From positions 1-64,000 of the forward strand of contig DIOT01000047.1 of NCBI GenBank assembly GCA_002426195.1: 64,000 bases of DNA. The letters run 5' to 3'. The translations under genes were made by a program, and so were the position numbers. The DNA is from Bacteroidales bacterium UBA5507 (GTDB lineage Bacteria > Bacteroidota > Bacteroidia > Bacteroidales > Lentimicrobiaceae). Under the pieces are notes generated by a model. It ran no database searches. It was not told where the DNA came from and saw only the letters and a list, made by a program, of their open reading frames with translations. Below are positions 18,979-28,688 of this stretch, piece after piece. How positions within the stretch are numbered: position 1 is the first letter of the stretch; every line of letters begins with the position of its first letter.

Positions 18979-20247
18979 ATGAAAATATTACTCAGGAATT
19001 GGCTGATCTTATTTTTTGTAATTCTTTCTGCTACCGCATTCTCTCAAAGTGAAAGTATCACTCTTCAACAGTGTCAGCAAATGGCTGTGAACAATTACCC
19101 CTTAGTCAGGAACACTGAACTGTTAAAGCAGAGTGAAATATATAGCGTAGCGAATGTCAAATCGGGATATTTTCCCACTATCTCAATTCAGGGGCAATAC
19201 ACATACCAATCAGATGTTACAGGACTTCCTATAACAATCCCGGGTATGAATATCCCTGAATTGGACAAAGAACAGTACAAAATATATCTGGAGGTATCAC
19301 AGGCTATTTATGATGGTGGTGTAATTAAAAACCAAAAGAATATAGCTGAAGCTGATGCACAGACAGAGAGCCGTTCAAATGATGCAGAACTTTATAAAGT
19401 CAAGGAAAGGGTTAATAATCTTTATTTCGGCATTCTATTGATAGAAGGTCAGTTAAGTCAGACTGACCTGATGAAGAAGGATATCCTTGACGGTATTAAG
19501 AAAACAGAAGCACTATATGCCCAAGGCGTGGTTCTTAAGAGTCAGGTTGATGCATTAAGGGCTGAACTTTTAAAAGTTGAACAGAAGGAAATTGAACTGA
19601 AAGCCGCTAAAACATCCTATATTGGAATGATGAGTTATTTTACGAATATCACGTTCACACCTGATGCGAGATTCGAAGTTCCGGAAACTATTAGTATTAA
19701 GGAAGAAATTACGCGACCTGAACTAAGTGTTTTTGATGCCAGGCTGAAGAGTTTATCTTATAAATCAAAACTTGTCACTGCAAGGAATTTGCCGAAACTT
19801 AACTTGCTTTTTCAAGGTGGTTATGGTCGACCCGCACTTAACATGCTAAATCCGGATGCCGATACTTATTATCTGGCAGGATTGAAATTTGTAGTCCCCG
19901 TTTCGGGATTCTACAATCACAAAAGAGATAAGGCTTTGATTGATATAGCCATGCAGAATATTAATAATCAGCGTGAAACATTCCTTTTTAATACACGTAT
20001 GCAGGCATTGCAGCAACAATCAGAAACTGAGAAGAATATACAACTTTCCGCAACCGATAATGAGATTATTGAGCTGAGAGAAGCTATAAAGCAAACATCA
20101 CTTACTCAACTTGAGAACGGTGTGATTACATCGAGCGATTATGTAAGAGAAGTTATAGCAGCCGACAATGCACGCCAGGTTAAACTGATACATGAAATTC
20201 AAATCCTTTTATCACAATACAACCAACAATTAATTAACGGACAATAA
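18979..20247 (+). CDS. TolC family outer-membrane efflux protein
   Basis: The protein of 422 residues has a signal peptide (to about residue 23, TAFSQ) and two long helical hairpin repeats typical of outer-membrane efflux factors: SITLQQCQQMAVNNYPLVRN at about 25-44, and a later LEVSQAIYDGGVIKNQ strand-helix transition. It would form the trimeric channel that joins the membrane-fusion protein encoded next (8 bases downstream) to expel the substrate across the outer membrane. It lies second in the tetR efflux operon and behind candidate operator 2. Confidence 0.9.
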   Translation: MKILLRNWLILFFVILSATAFSQSESITLQQCQQMAVNNYPLVRNTELLKQSEIYSVANVKSGYFPTISIQGQYTYQSDVTGLPITIPGMNIPELDKEQYKIYLEVSQAIYDGGVIKNQKNIAEADAQTESRSNDAELYKVKERVNNLYFGILLIEGQLSQTDLMKKDILDGIKKTEALYAQGVVLKSQVDALRAELLKVEQKEIELKAAKTSYIGMMSYFTNITFTPDARFEVPETISIKEEITRPELSVFDARLKSLSYKSKLVTARNLPKLNLLFQGGYGRPALNMLNPDADTYYLAGLKFVVPVSGFYNHKRDKALIDIAMQNINNQRETFLFNTRMQALQQQSETEKNIQLSATDNEIIELREAIKQTSLTQLENGVITSSDYVREVIAADNARQVKLIHEIQILLSQYNQQLINGQ

Positions 20248-20255
20248 GCACTACA

Positions 20256-21158
20256 ATGAAAAAGAGTATATCAATAATTGTGCTGATATTTAGCCTGATA
20301 GGCTGTAGCAACAAGAGTAATAATCCCGATGCATCCGGAACATTCGAAGCCGAAGAAATAATCATTTCCGCACAGGCATCAGGAATCATTAAAACCTTTA
20401 ATGCATTTGAAGGAAAGGAACTCAGAGAAAGTGATACAATCGGGTATATTGATACCATTCAGTTGTCGTTGAAAAAAGAGCAGTTATTGGCACAGATAAA
20501 AGCTATCCTGAGCAAAAATCCTGATAAAGCTGTTCAGTTATCTGTGCTTCAGCAGCAGCTAAAACAAGCCGAATATGAATTAAACAGAGTAACGAACCTC
20601 CATAATTCAGGTGCGGCTACATCCAAACAACTGGATGATGCAAAAGCACAGGTAGCATTATTAAACCGGCAAGCCGATGCTTTGGCTTCTTCTTTAAGTG
20701 TTACTACAACAGGATTGCAGGCTGAAACCAGGGCATTGCAATCCCAGATAAAGCAAATTGACGATCAGATCGCCAGGAGTATCATCGTAAATCCTGTAAA
20801 CGGAACAATATTGAGTACATATGTCAGGGCAAATGAAACTGCAGCCCCTGCTAAGCCATTATACAAAATTGCTGATATCAGTACACTTATATTAAGGGCT
20901 TATATAACCGGTGATCAATTTTCTGAAATTCAATTGGGTCAGACGGTTAAAGTACTGACCGATAAAGGGGAAGATGAATACAATACCCATGAGGGAAAGG
21001 TTGAATGGATTAGTGAGAAAGCTGAATTTACACCTAAAACCATCCAGACAAAAGACGAGCGGGCCAATCTGGTATATGCCATTAAGGTCAGGGTTCCTAA
21101 TGATGGCACTCTTAAAATTGGCATGTATGGCGAAGTTATCTTTAACGCAGCAAAGTGA
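20256..21158 (+). CDS. HlyD-family membrane-fusion lipoprotein (YbhG-like)
   Basis: The protein of 300 residues starts with a lipoprotein signal ending LIGC (Cys17), so it should be lipid-anchored and reach into the periplasm. A biotinyl-lipoyl-like half (ASGIIKTFNAFEGKELRESD) is followed by a coiled-coil hairpin (about 80-175, rich in Q, A and L) and a second half with IVNPVNGTILSTYVRANETA and a beta-barrel domain. This order is that of periplasmic adaptors. It links the TolC-like channel to the inner-membrane ABC exporter encoded downstream. Compared with E. coli YbhG it is similar in length, but anchored by a lipid rather than only secreted. Confidence 0.9.
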   Translation: MKKSISIIVLIFSLIGCSNKSNNPDASGTFEAEEIIISAQASGIIKTFNAFEGKELRESDTIGYIDTIQLSLKKEQLLAQIKAILSKNPDKAVQLSVLQQQLKQAEYELNRVTNLHNSGAATSKQLDDAKAQVALLNRQADALASSLSVTTTGLQAETRALQSQIKQIDDQIARSIIVNPVNGTILSTYVRANETAAPAKPLYKIADISTLILRAYITGDQFSEIQLGQTVKVLTDKGEDEYNTHEGKVEWISEKAEFTPKTIQTKDERANLVYAIKVRVPNDGTLKIGMYGEVIFNAAK

Positions 21159-21165
21159 ATAAACT

Positions 21166-22080
21166 ATGAGTGCAATTGAGGTTAAAGGCATTAGTAAATG
21201 GTATGGCAAACAAAAACAGATTGCCGTAAACAGCCTTACATTCGAGGTGAAGAAAGGGGAGGTCTTTGGTTTAATCGGACCTGATGGTGCAGGGAAAACC
21301 AGTCTCTTCAGAATCCTAACCACACTTTTATTGCCCGATTCAGGAAATGCACGTGTCGATGGTTTGGATGTGGTAAAGGATTTCCGGGAGATCAGGAACA
21401 GAATAGGATATATGCCGGGGCGTTTCTCTCTATATCAGGACCTGACTGTCGAAGAGAATCTGAACTTTTTTGCTACAATTTTCGGCACCTCAATTGAGGA
21501 AAACTACAATCTGATCAGGGAGATTTATATCCAGCTTGAACCTTTCAAGGAAAGGAGAGCCGGTAAGTTGTCAGGCGGAATGAAGCAGAAGCTTGCATTA
21601 TGCTGTGCACTTATCCATAAACCTACAGTGCTGTTCCTTGATGAGCCAACTACAGGAGTTGATCCGGTATCGCGAAAAGAATTCTGGGAAATGCTTGGCC
21701 GGCTTAAAGATCAGGGTATTACTATAATGGTGTCAACACCTTACATGGATGAAGCCGCTAAATGCGATAGGATTGCTCTTATACAGAAAGGTGATATCCT
21801 TGCAATAGATACTCCTGAAAACATTATTAATTCATTTCCTGAAAAGTTATACCGCGTGCAAACTGAAGATACCGGAAGAATGCTGAAAATACTAAGCGAA
21901 TATTCATCTGGACTATATGCTTATGCATCTGGAGAGTATGTTCATATTGCTTTCAATGATAACTTGATTTCTCCGCAGGAAATAACCATCGTTTTAAGAG
22001 AGCACATTTCATCAGAAGTTTCTCCCGAAGAAATCCGGCCTAACATAGAGGATTGCTTTATACACCTTTTAAGAGCCTGA
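21166..22080 (+). CDS. ABC transporter ATPase (first half of YbhF-like pair)
   Basis: This 304-residue ATPase has a Walker A loop (GPDGAGKTS, residues 38-46), a canonical signature (KLSGGMKQKL, near 134-143), Walker B (VLFLDEPTTGVDP, near 158), and a C-terminal extension. Where the switch histidine is expected it reads MVSTPYMDEA, so the His is missing. In E. coli YbhF two such ATPase units are fused; here they are separate genes. The partner at 22083 has the histidine but a weak signature motif, so the two look complementary. It would power the two permeases encoded downstream. Confidence 0.9.
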   Translation: MSAIEVKGISKWYGKQKQIAVNSLTFEVKKGEVFGLIGPDGAGKTSLFRILTTLLLPDSGNARVDGLDVVKDFREIRNRIGYMPGRFSLYQDLTVEENLNFFATIFGTSIEENYNLIREIYIQLEPFKERRAGKLSGGMKQKLALCCALIHKPTVLFLDEPTTGVDPVSRKEFWEMLGRLKDQGITIMVSTPYMDEAAKCDRIALIQKGDILAIDTPENIINSFPEKLYRVQTEDTGRMLKILSEYSSGLYAYASGEYVHIAFNDNLISPQEITIVLREHISSEVSPEEIRPNIEDCFIHLLRA

Positions 22081-22082
22081 CC

Positions 22083-22823
22083 ATGAACGATAAAGTTATT
22101 GAAACAGATGAATTAACAAAGAAGTTTGGCAGCTTTACAGCAGTCGATAAGATTTCATTTTCCATAGAAAAAGGTGAAATATTTGGATTCCTTGGAGCAA
22201 ATGGAGCAGGAAAAACTACTGCAATGAAGATGTTATGCGGACTCTCAAAACCGACCTCCGGAAAGGCAAAAGTAGGAGGGTTTGATGTCTACACACAAAC
22301 CGAATCTATCAAGAAGAACATAGGCTACATGAGCCAGAAGTTTTCGTTGTACGAGGACCTGAATATCATGGAGAACATTACTTTTTATGGGGGAATCTAT
22401 GGACTGTCATCAAAAGAAATTAAAATGAGGGGTGAAGCCCTGGTTGAAAAACTTGGGCTGAAGAATGAAACAAAAAAGATGGTTGCATCACTACCACTTG
22501 GATGGAAGCAGAAACTTGCTTTCTCTGTAGCTATTTTACATGAACCAAAGATTGTCTTCCTTGATGAACCTACAGGTGGTGTCGACCCCGTTACCAGAAG
22601 ACAGTTCTGGAATTTGATCTATGAAGCTGCACAAAGAGGAATAACAGTGTTTCTGACCACTCACTATATGGATGAAGCAGAATACTGCGACAGGATATCG
22701 ATAATGGTTGATGGCAGGATAGATGCAATTGGCACTCCCGGACAATTAAGAGAAGCGTTTAAAGCGACCAATATGGACGAAGTTTTTTATAGCCTGGCAA
22801 GAGGCGCTAAAAGAAGCGAATAA
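22083..22823 (+). CDS. ABC transporter ATPase (second half of YbhF-like pair)
   Basis: This ATPase of about 246 residues has Walker A GANGAGKTT, Walker B IVFLDEPTGGVDP and the switch-His segment FLTTHYMDEAEYCD, but its signature motif is altered to SLPLGWKQKL (near residue 135-145) instead of LSGGQ. The same substitution pattern is known in the C-terminal half of YbhF-like ATPases. I use the ATG at 22083, two bases after the preceding stop; the open frame begins earlier at 22053, inside the upstream gene. It is expected to form a heterodimer with the 21166 product. Confidence 0.9.
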   Translation: MNDKVIETDELTKKFGSFTAVDKISFSIEKGEIFGFLGANGAGKTTAMKMLCGLSKPTSGKAKVGGFDVYTQTESIKKNIGYMSQKFSLYEDLNIMENITFYGGIYGLSSKEIKMRGEALVEKLGLKNETKKMVASLPLGWKQKLAFSVAILHEPKIVFLDEPTGGVDPVTRRQFWNLIYEAAQRGITVFLTTHYMDEAEYCDRISIMVDGRIDAIGTPGQLREAFKATNMDEVFYSLARGAKRSE

Positions 22824-22837
22824 AAATTGACATCATT

Positions 22838-23950
22838 ATGAAACAGTTTATGGCCTTCGTGAAGAAAGAATTCGTTCATGTATTACGTGACCGGAAAACT
22901 CTTCTTATATTAATAGGGATGCCAATCATGCAGATCCTCCTTTTCGGGTTTGCCATGTCGAATGAGATAAAAGAAACTAAAGTTGTTATTGTTGACCAGG
23001 CAATCGATAATTCTTCGGCAAAGCTGGTAGCGCGTATTGATGCCAGCGAGTATTTCGATGCAGAAATCAGAGATCTCACGATAACTGATTTCAACATTGA
23101 GGCTGCATTTAAGAAGGGCGACCTTAAGATTTTGCTGATTATTCCACCCTCTTTTGAGTCACACATCTTACATGAAGGGAGCGCACAATTGCGGATTATT
23201 GCAGATGCTTCAGATCCTAACACAGCAAGTCTGCTCACAACCTATTTAACATCCATAATCCAGGATTTCCAAAAAGATAACCTTAGCATTCAAACCATCC
23301 CCTATAATATTGAGCCGGAGGTAAGGATGATTTATAATCCCCAACTACTTAGTGCACATAATTTCGTACCCGGCGTTATGGCCCTCGTTTTAATGCTGGT
23401 GTGTGTTATGATGACCGCAATTACAATAGTACGGGAAAAAGAATTGGGCACAATGGAAGTATTGCTTGTTTCACCTTATAAACCTGCTCTTGTAATGATT
23501 TCAAAGGCTGTGCCTTATCTTGCCCTATCATGGATAAATCTTATCACTATTGTTTTGCTTGGCGTCTTTGTAATGGGATTACCTTTTAATGGCAGCATTT
23601 TACTTTTGTTTGTAGAAAGCACCCTTTTCATCTTAACCTGTCTGACCATTGGTATCTTTATCAGTAATATCACCAGTTCGCAACAGGTAGCAATGCTTAT
23701 CTCACTGATGGGAATGATGTTGCCGACCGTTTTGCTGAGTGGATTTGTATTTCCCCTCGAGAACATGCCGAAATTGCTACAATGGATATCTAATGTCATT
23801 CCCGCAAGATGGTATTATGTGATCGTGAAAGACATAATGATAAAGGGAACAGGGTTTATGGATATTTTAAAGGAGACACTTGCCTTACTCACAATCACTG
23901 CATTCTTCTTTATAATGAGTATTAAAAAATTCAAACAACGACTGGCATGA
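22838..23950 (+). CDS. ABC-2 type permease (YbhS-like)
   Basis: The 370-residue membrane protein has an N-terminal membrane helix, a large periplasmic loop (about 50-170), and five C-terminal helices, the layout of ABC-2 permeases of the YhiH/YbhS/YbhR group. The characteristic block VREKELGTMEVLLVSPYKP lies near residue 190, and FPLENMPKLLQWISNVIPAR near 305. It is one of two paralogous permeases; the next gene overlaps its stop by four bases (ATGA). Together they should form the translocation path for a small-molecule exporter. Confidence 0.9.
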   Translation: MKQFMAFVKKEFVHVLRDRKTLLILIGMPIMQILLFGFAMSNEIKETKVVIVDQAIDNSSAKLVARIDASEYFDAEIRDLTITDFNIEAAFKKGDLKILLIIPPSFESHILHEGSAQLRIIADASDPNTASLLTTYLTSIIQDFQKDNLSIQTIPYNIEPEVRMIYNPQLLSAHNFVPGVMALVLMLVCVMMTAITIVREKELGTMEVLLVSPYKPALVMISKAVPYLALSWINLITIVLLGVFVMGLPFNGSILLLFVESTLFILTCLTIGIFISNITSSQQVAMLISLMGMMLPTVLLSGFVFPLENMPKLLQWISNVIPARWYYVIVKDIMIKGTGFMDILKETLALLTITAFFFIMSIKKFKQRLA

Positions 23951-25065
23951 GGACACTGAAATACTTACTAATAAAGGAGTTTAAACAGATATTCCGCAAT
24001 AAGGCCATTATTGGTATTATCATGGTCATGCCCATGATTCAGCTTCTCATATTGCCACATGCCGCCAACTATGAAGTAAAAAACATAAATTTGGTTGTAG
24101 TCGACAATGACCATTCCACATACTCACGAAACCTCGTTTCAAATATTACAGGTTCAGGGTACTTTCAGTTAACCGGGAATTGTCAGTCATTCAAACAGGC
24201 ATTCAGTGAAATTGAAGCCGATAAAGCAGATCTGGTGCTTGAAATACCGGCCAACTTTGAGAAAGATCTGATTCGCGAACAATCCCAGAGTCTGTTCATT
24301 GCAGTTAATGCTATAAACGGGACAAAAGCCAACCTTGGTGCTTCCTATCTTAGCAGAATAATTCGCGAATACAACAATACACTGAGAGCTGAGCTTTTGT
24401 CGGTCGATAAACCTGCGTCATCACGTGCCATTGAAATAACAACGGCCAATTGGTTCAATCCCGGCCTCGACTACAAATCATACATGGTTCCCGGCATATT
24501 AGCAATACTGGTAACAATGGTCGGTGGTTTTCTGACTGCCCTTAACATCGTTAAAGAAAAAGAAGTTGGCACTATTGAACAGATAAATGTAACACCCATT
24601 CGAAAATCACAGTTCATCTTAGGAAAGCTCATTCCTTTCTGGATATTGGGAAATGTTGTATTCACTATTGGGCTTACATTATCATGGCTGATTTATGGAA
24701 TCGTTCCACAGGGCAGTTTATTTGTTATTTATGCGTTTATAGCAGTCTATCTGGTTGCAATACTGGGCTTTGGACTATTGGTATCAACATATAGCGAGAC
24801 ACAACAACAAGCAATGTTCATAATGTTCTTTTTCATGATGATGTTTATTCTGCTCAGCGGATTATTTACAAGCATAGACAGTATGCCGGGATGGGCAAAG
24901 GCGCTCGCGCATATTAATCCGGTTACATACATTATTGAAGTCTTCAGGATGGTAATACTTAAAGGAAGTGGCTTAAAGGACATACTTCCGCAAATAGCGG
25001 TAATTTCAGTTGGGGCTGTGCTATTAAACACCTGGGCTGTGCGAAATTATAGGAAAACTGTCTAA
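23947..25065 (+). CDS. ABC-2 type permease (YbhR-like)
   Basis: The 372-residue protein has the same topology as its neighbour, with KEKEVGTIEQINVTPIRKSQ near residue 200 and SIDSMPGWAKALAHINPVTY near 310. It overlaps the preceding permease gene by four bases. The two proteins are similar but diverged, which fits a heterodimer. It is the last gene of the efflux operon; the next start is 99 bases away. Confidence 0.9.
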   Translation: MRTLKYLLIKEFKQIFRNKAIIGIIMVMPMIQLLILPHAANYEVKNINLVVVDNDHSTYSRNLVSNITGSGYFQLTGNCQSFKQAFSEIEADKADLVLEIPANFEKDLIREQSQSLFIAVNAINGTKANLGASYLSRIIREYNNTLRAELLSVDKPASSRAIEITTANWFNPGLDYKSYMVPGILAILVTMVGGFLTALNIVKEKEVGTIEQINVTPIRKSQFILGKLIPFWILGNVVFTIGLTLSWLIYGIVPQGSLFVIYAFIAVYLVAILGFGLLVSTYSETQQQAMFIMFFFMMMFILLSGLFTSIDSMPGWAKALAHINPVTYIIEVFRMVILKGSGLKDILPQIAVISVGAVLLNTWAVRNYRKTV

Positions 25066-25164
25066 AGTTTATTTTATGTAACCTAACTTGATGGATTATC
25101 TATTTGGATTTTCGCTATTTTCGCCTGGAATTTAGTACATAAGTAATCATTAACAGACAAAAAA

Positions 25165-26151
25165 ATGAAAGTAAACAATTATTTCATTAACCGGTTGCTG
25201 ATTACAGCATTGGTTAGTTTGTTACTATTGCCATCGTGTGGTAACAGAGAGAGCAAATCAGAAAGAAAAGCTGATGGTTCAATAAAAGGCACAATCTCAA
25301 TTTCAGGTGCATTCGCACTGTATCCCATGGCAGTCTTATGGGCAGAAGAATTCCAGAAAATACACCCCGATGTGCGGATTGATATCTCGGCAGGTGGTGC
25401 AGGAAAGGGTATGACAGACGCATTATCCCAGATGGTTGACTTGGGAATGTTCTCAAGAGAAGTTACAAAAGAGGAGATTGCAAAAGGAGCATGGTTCATA
25501 GCTGTTGCAAAGGATGCGGTGGTTGCTACCTATAATCCGCAGAACTCCTCAGCCGCTCTTATCTCGAGTAAGGGCATCAGTAAAGAGATGTTTACCAATA
25601 TCTACCTTAATGCAAACGTAAAAACCTGGGGCGACTTATATAAAACATCTGATAAAACACGTCTGAATGCATATACCCGTTCTGACGCCTGTGGAGCAGC
25701 TGAAATGTGGGGAAAATTTTTAGACAGCAACCAGGAATCCCTGAAAGGAGTTGGTGTATTTGGCGACCCCGGTATTGCTGATGCCGTTAAAAATGATAAG
25801 ACCGGTTTAGGTTATAATAATGTTAATTACGCCTATGATATGAATACCCGTAAACCTTATGAAGGATTGGGGGTTGTTCCTATTGATTTAAACGGGGACG
25901 GGGAGATCACTAAAGACGAACAGTTTTATGAAAGTCTCGATGACATTATGGATGCAATTGCTTCGGGTAAATACCCTTCACCTCCCGCCAGAGATCTTTA
26001 TTTTGTTTCAAAAGGAAAACCGGAGAATATTGCAGTACTTGCATTCCTCGAATGGATTGTAACAGAGGGTCAGAAATACGTTCATAAAGCAGGCTATGTT
26101 AACCTTACAGAAGAGAAAGTCAAAACCCAAATACAAAAACTTTCAGAGTAG
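25165..26151 (+). CDS. pstS: Phosphate-binding lipoprotein of the Pst system
   Basis: The protein of 328 residues has a lipoprotein signal ending LLPSC (Cys26), then a PstS-type ligand-binding fold: ISISGAFALYPMAVLWAEEF near residue 45, ISAGGAGKGM near 74 where the anion loop is expected, and the YTRSDACGAAEMWGKF block. It would hold periplasmic phosphate and pass it to PstC-PstA. An EF-hand-like stretch (DLNGDGEITKDEQF) lies near residue 245 and is uncommon in E. coli PstS but seen in some Bacteroidota. The first gene of pstSCAB; pstC begins inside its 3' end. Phosphate is the likely substrate; a related oxyanion cannot be excluded. Confidence 0.9.
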   Translation: MKVNNYFINRLLITALVSLLLLPSCGNRESKSERKADGSIKGTISISGAFALYPMAVLWAEEFQKIHPDVRIDISAGGAGKGMTDALSQMVDLGMFSREVTKEEIAKGAWFIAVAKDAVVATYNPQNSSAALISSKGISKEMFTNIYLNANVKTWGDLYKTSDKTRLNAYTRSDACGAAEMWGKFLDSNQESLKGVGVFGDPGIADAVKNDKTGLGYNNVNYAYDMNTRKPYEGLGVVPIDLNGDGEITKDEQFYESLDDIMDAIASGKYPSPPARDLYFVSKGKPENIAVLAFLEWIVTEGQKYVHKAGYVNLTEEKVKTQIQKLSE

Positions 26152-27058
26152 AGATGTCGTAAGATTTTTCAAAGTCAAACGGCATCTTAGAAGTAAACTT
26201 CATACCACCTGGATGGTTATAGGGCTTATTGTTGTGATACTGCTCCCTTTTATCCTGGGCGTTGGACTTTATATAAAATCGCTGCTTCTGCTTGAGGATC
26301 AATCCCTCTTTAATTTGCTGTTTTCGAGCGACTGGCGTCCGTTGGCCGGTAAATTCGGATTCCTTACATTTATCATCAGTTCAGTATGGGTAACCATTAT
26401 AGCCTTGCTTATTGCCGGGCCTATTTGCTTACTCACCGCTATTCATCTTACACAGTATGCTAAAAATTGGGTTCTTAAAGTAGTACATCCGGTTATCGAT
26501 ATTCTGGCCGGAATTCCTTCAGTCATTTTTGGTGTTTGGGGAATCCTGATAATTGTGCCCTTTATTTCCGATTATATTGCTCCGTTTCTTGGAAAACAAT
26601 CATCAGGTTATAGTATACTGGCAGGATCTATAGTGCTGGCTGTTATGATTATACCTTTCATTCTCAATATACTGATTGAGGTATTCAGGACACTTCCCGA
26701 TGAACTTAAGGAATCGTCATTATCCCTGGGTGCCACGAAATGGCAGACTATAAAATTTGTGCTTGTAAAGAAAGCTTTCCCGGGAATAATTTCTGCTTTT
26801 GGACTAGGTGTATCAAGAGCATTTGGTGAAACAATCGCTGTATTGATGGTAGTTGGCAATGTTACCACAATACCTAAAGGCCTGTTTCAACCGGGTTATC
26901 CTCTACCGGCATTAATTGCCAATAATTATGGTGAAATGCTTTCAATACCACTGTACGATTCGGCATTAATGTTAGCCGCTTTGGTGCTTTTTGTAGTTGT
27001 AATGCTTTTTAACCTTGGTTCACGAATTGCGATTTCCCGCTTAGAAGAAAAGGGTTGA
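26096..27058 (+). CDS. pstC: Phosphate ABC transporter permease PstC
   Basis: The protein of about 320 residues has six or more membrane segments and the permease loop EVFRTLPDELKESSLSLGAT near residues 198-217, then VSRAFGETIAVLMVVGN, both typical of PstC. The ATG at 26096 overlaps the pstS end by 56 bases. The only later ATG, at 26213, would cut into the first membrane segment region, so the earlier one is preferred but not certain. A shorter form from an uncommon start codon is possible. Co-transcribed with pstA (next ATG three bases on). Confidence 0.88.
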   Translation: MLTLQKRKSKPKYKNFQSRDVVRFFKVKRHLRSKLHTTWMVIGLIVVILLPFILGVGLYIKSLLLLEDQSLFNLLFSSDWRPLAGKFGFLTFIISSVWVTIIALLIAGPICLLTAIHLTQYAKNWVLKVVHPVIDILAGIPSVIFGVWGILIIVPFISDYIAPFLGKQSSGYSILAGSIVLAVMIIPFILNILIEVFRTLPDELKESSLSLGATKWQTIKFVLVKKAFPGIISAFGLGVSRAFGETIAVLMVVGNVTTIPKGLFQPGYPLPALIANNYGEMLSIPLYDSALMLAALVLFVVVMLFNLGSRIAISRLEEKG

Positions 27059-27060
27059 TT

Positions 27061-27918
27061 ATGAGAAGATTCCGTCATACAGAAGAGAAGTTATTCAGGG
27101 TGTTAATGTTCCTCTCAACGAACATAATTGTAATCTCTTTGGGTATTATTATATTTAGCATTCTTTATAAGGGCTTACCTTCTCTCACATGGGAAATGGT
27201 AAGTCAGACACCTAAAGGGGGATTCTACTTTGGAAAAGAGGGAGGAATCCTCAATGCCATTATAGGGTCGCTATATCTGGCAGTGGCTTCCACTGTTCTG
27301 GCTCTTTTAATTGGTTTGCCTGTTGCCCTGATGATGAATGTGCACCTGATCAAATATACTAAGCTGGTAAACGGCATCCGTTTCCTCCTTGACCTGCTGT
27401 GGGGTGTTCCTTCAATTGTTTATGGAGCTTTTGGTTTTACCGTTATGATATATTTCGGGCTCAAAACTTCACTGTTGGCAGGGATTATTACGGTTACCCT
27501 GTTTATTATCCCAATTATGGTGCGTGCCATGGATGAAGTTCTGAAAACTATTCCACGGGGCCTCATGGAGACCGCTATGTCACTTGGATCAACATCGTCC
27601 GAAATATCGTACAGAGTTTACCTGAAGCAGGTAATTCCGGGGCTTGTAACAGCAGTATTACTATCCTTCGGTCGTGCAATTGGTGATGCAGCATCAGTGT
27701 TATTTACAACAGGTTACACCGATCACATTCCGACAGCCCTTGGACAACCAACAGCAACACTGCCATTGGCAATCTTTTTTCAGCTAAGCTCACCTATACC
27801 CGAAGTGCAAAACCGGGCCTATGCGTCAGCTCTCGTACTAACTATCATCATTCTGGCAACCAGTATTTTGTCAAGATATTTCTCAAAGAAATATCAGAAA
27901 AACAGGATCAAACAGTAA
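27061..27918 (+). CDS. pstA: Phosphate ABC transporter permease PstA
   Basis: The protein of about 285 residues has six membrane segments and the cytoplasmic EAA-type loop DEVLKTIPRGLMETAMSLGS, then GRAIGDAASVLFTTGYTDHI, as in PstA. The frame stays open to a TTG at 27055, but the ATG at 27061, just past the pstC stop at 27058, is the natural start. It pairs with PstC to form the phosphate channel. Confidence 0.92.
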   Translation: MRRFRHTEEKLFRVLMFLSTNIIVISLGIIIFSILYKGLPSLTWEMVSQTPKGGFYFGKEGGILNAIIGSLYLAVASTVLALLIGLPVALMMNVHLIKYTKLVNGIRFLLDLLWGVPSIVYGAFGFTVMIYFGLKTSLLAGIITVTLFIIPIMVRAMDEVLKTIPRGLMETAMSLGSTSSEISYRVYLKQVIPGLVTAVLLSFGRAIGDAASVLFTTGYTDHIPTALGQPTATLPLAIFFQLSSPIPEVQNRAYASALVLTIIILATSILSRYFSKKYQKNRIKQ

Positions 27919-27926
27919 GAAATCTC

Positions 27927-28688
27927 ATGGAAGAAAATGCAAAAATTCGTGTAAACGATTTGAACCTTTCCATCGGAAAGCAAAAAATTCTGAAGAACAT
28001 TAACCTTGAAATTCCCGAACGGAAAATCACTATTATTCTGGGACCATCAGGATGTGGGAAAACCACGTTTTTAAAGACATTAAACAGGCTTACTGATCTA
28101 TATCCCGAAATGCATGTTACAGGTAGCATCACCATTGATAATGATGATATATTGCACACGCACAAGGATATAACACTGCTTAGACAGAAAATGGGATTAC
28201 TTTCGCAGAGGCCCTATCCATTGCCTATGAATATTTACAATAATGTGGCATATGGTTTAAGGATAAGCGGCAGGAAAAAGAGACGATTCCTGGATAAAAG
28301 AGTTGAGCACTATCTAAAACAAGCCAATTTGTGGGATGAAGTAAAGGACAGGCTTAAAGATCCTGCTTCTGCACTTTCAATTGGCCAACAGCAAAGACTG
28401 TGTCTGGCAAGAGGACTTGCTGTTGACCCTGACATAATACTGGCCGATGAGCCAACATCAGCACTCGACCCCATTTCGAGTGAAGCCATTGAAAAGAAAT
28501 TTGTTGAGCTAAAACAGCAGTATACCATTGTAATGGTTACCCACGTTTTGCGACAAGCACGCAGAATTGCTGATTATGTAGTGTTTATGTATCTTGGTGA
28601 AGTAATAGAGCAGGGGACAGCTGAAGAAATATTCCAGAACCCCCAGCAGGAAATCACTAAACAATATTTGAAGGGAGCGTTTAACTAA
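27927..28688 (+). CDS. pstB: Phosphate ABC transporter ATPase PstB
   Basis: This 253-residue ATPase has Walker A GPSGCGKTT (residues 39-47), the Q-loop region MGLLSQRPYPLPMNIYNNVA typical of PstB, a signature LSIGQQQRLCLARGLAV (Ile in place of the usual Gly), and Walker B ILADEPTSALDP with the switch segment MVTHVLRQARRIADY. It lies eight bases after pstA. No phoU follows, which is the usual next gene; instead low-complexity DNA and an insertion sequence lie downstream. Confidence 0.93.
   Translation: MEENAKIRVNDLNLSIGKQKILKNINLEIPERKITIILGPSGCGKTTFLKTLNRLTDLYPEMHVTGSITIDNDDILHTHKDITLLRQKMGLLSQRPYPLPMNIYNNVAYGLRISGRKKRRFLDKRVEHYLKQANLWDEVKDRLKDPASALSIGQQQRLCLARGLAVDPDIILADEPTSALDPISSEAIEKKFVELKQQYTIVMVTHVLRQARRIADYVVFMYLGEVIEQGTAEEIFQNPQQEITKQYLKGAFN

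Noticed and set aside
27055..27063. TTG start for pstA at 27055
   Set aside because: The ATG at 27061 lies just after the pstC stop and gives a standard N-terminus; the TTG adds only two residues.
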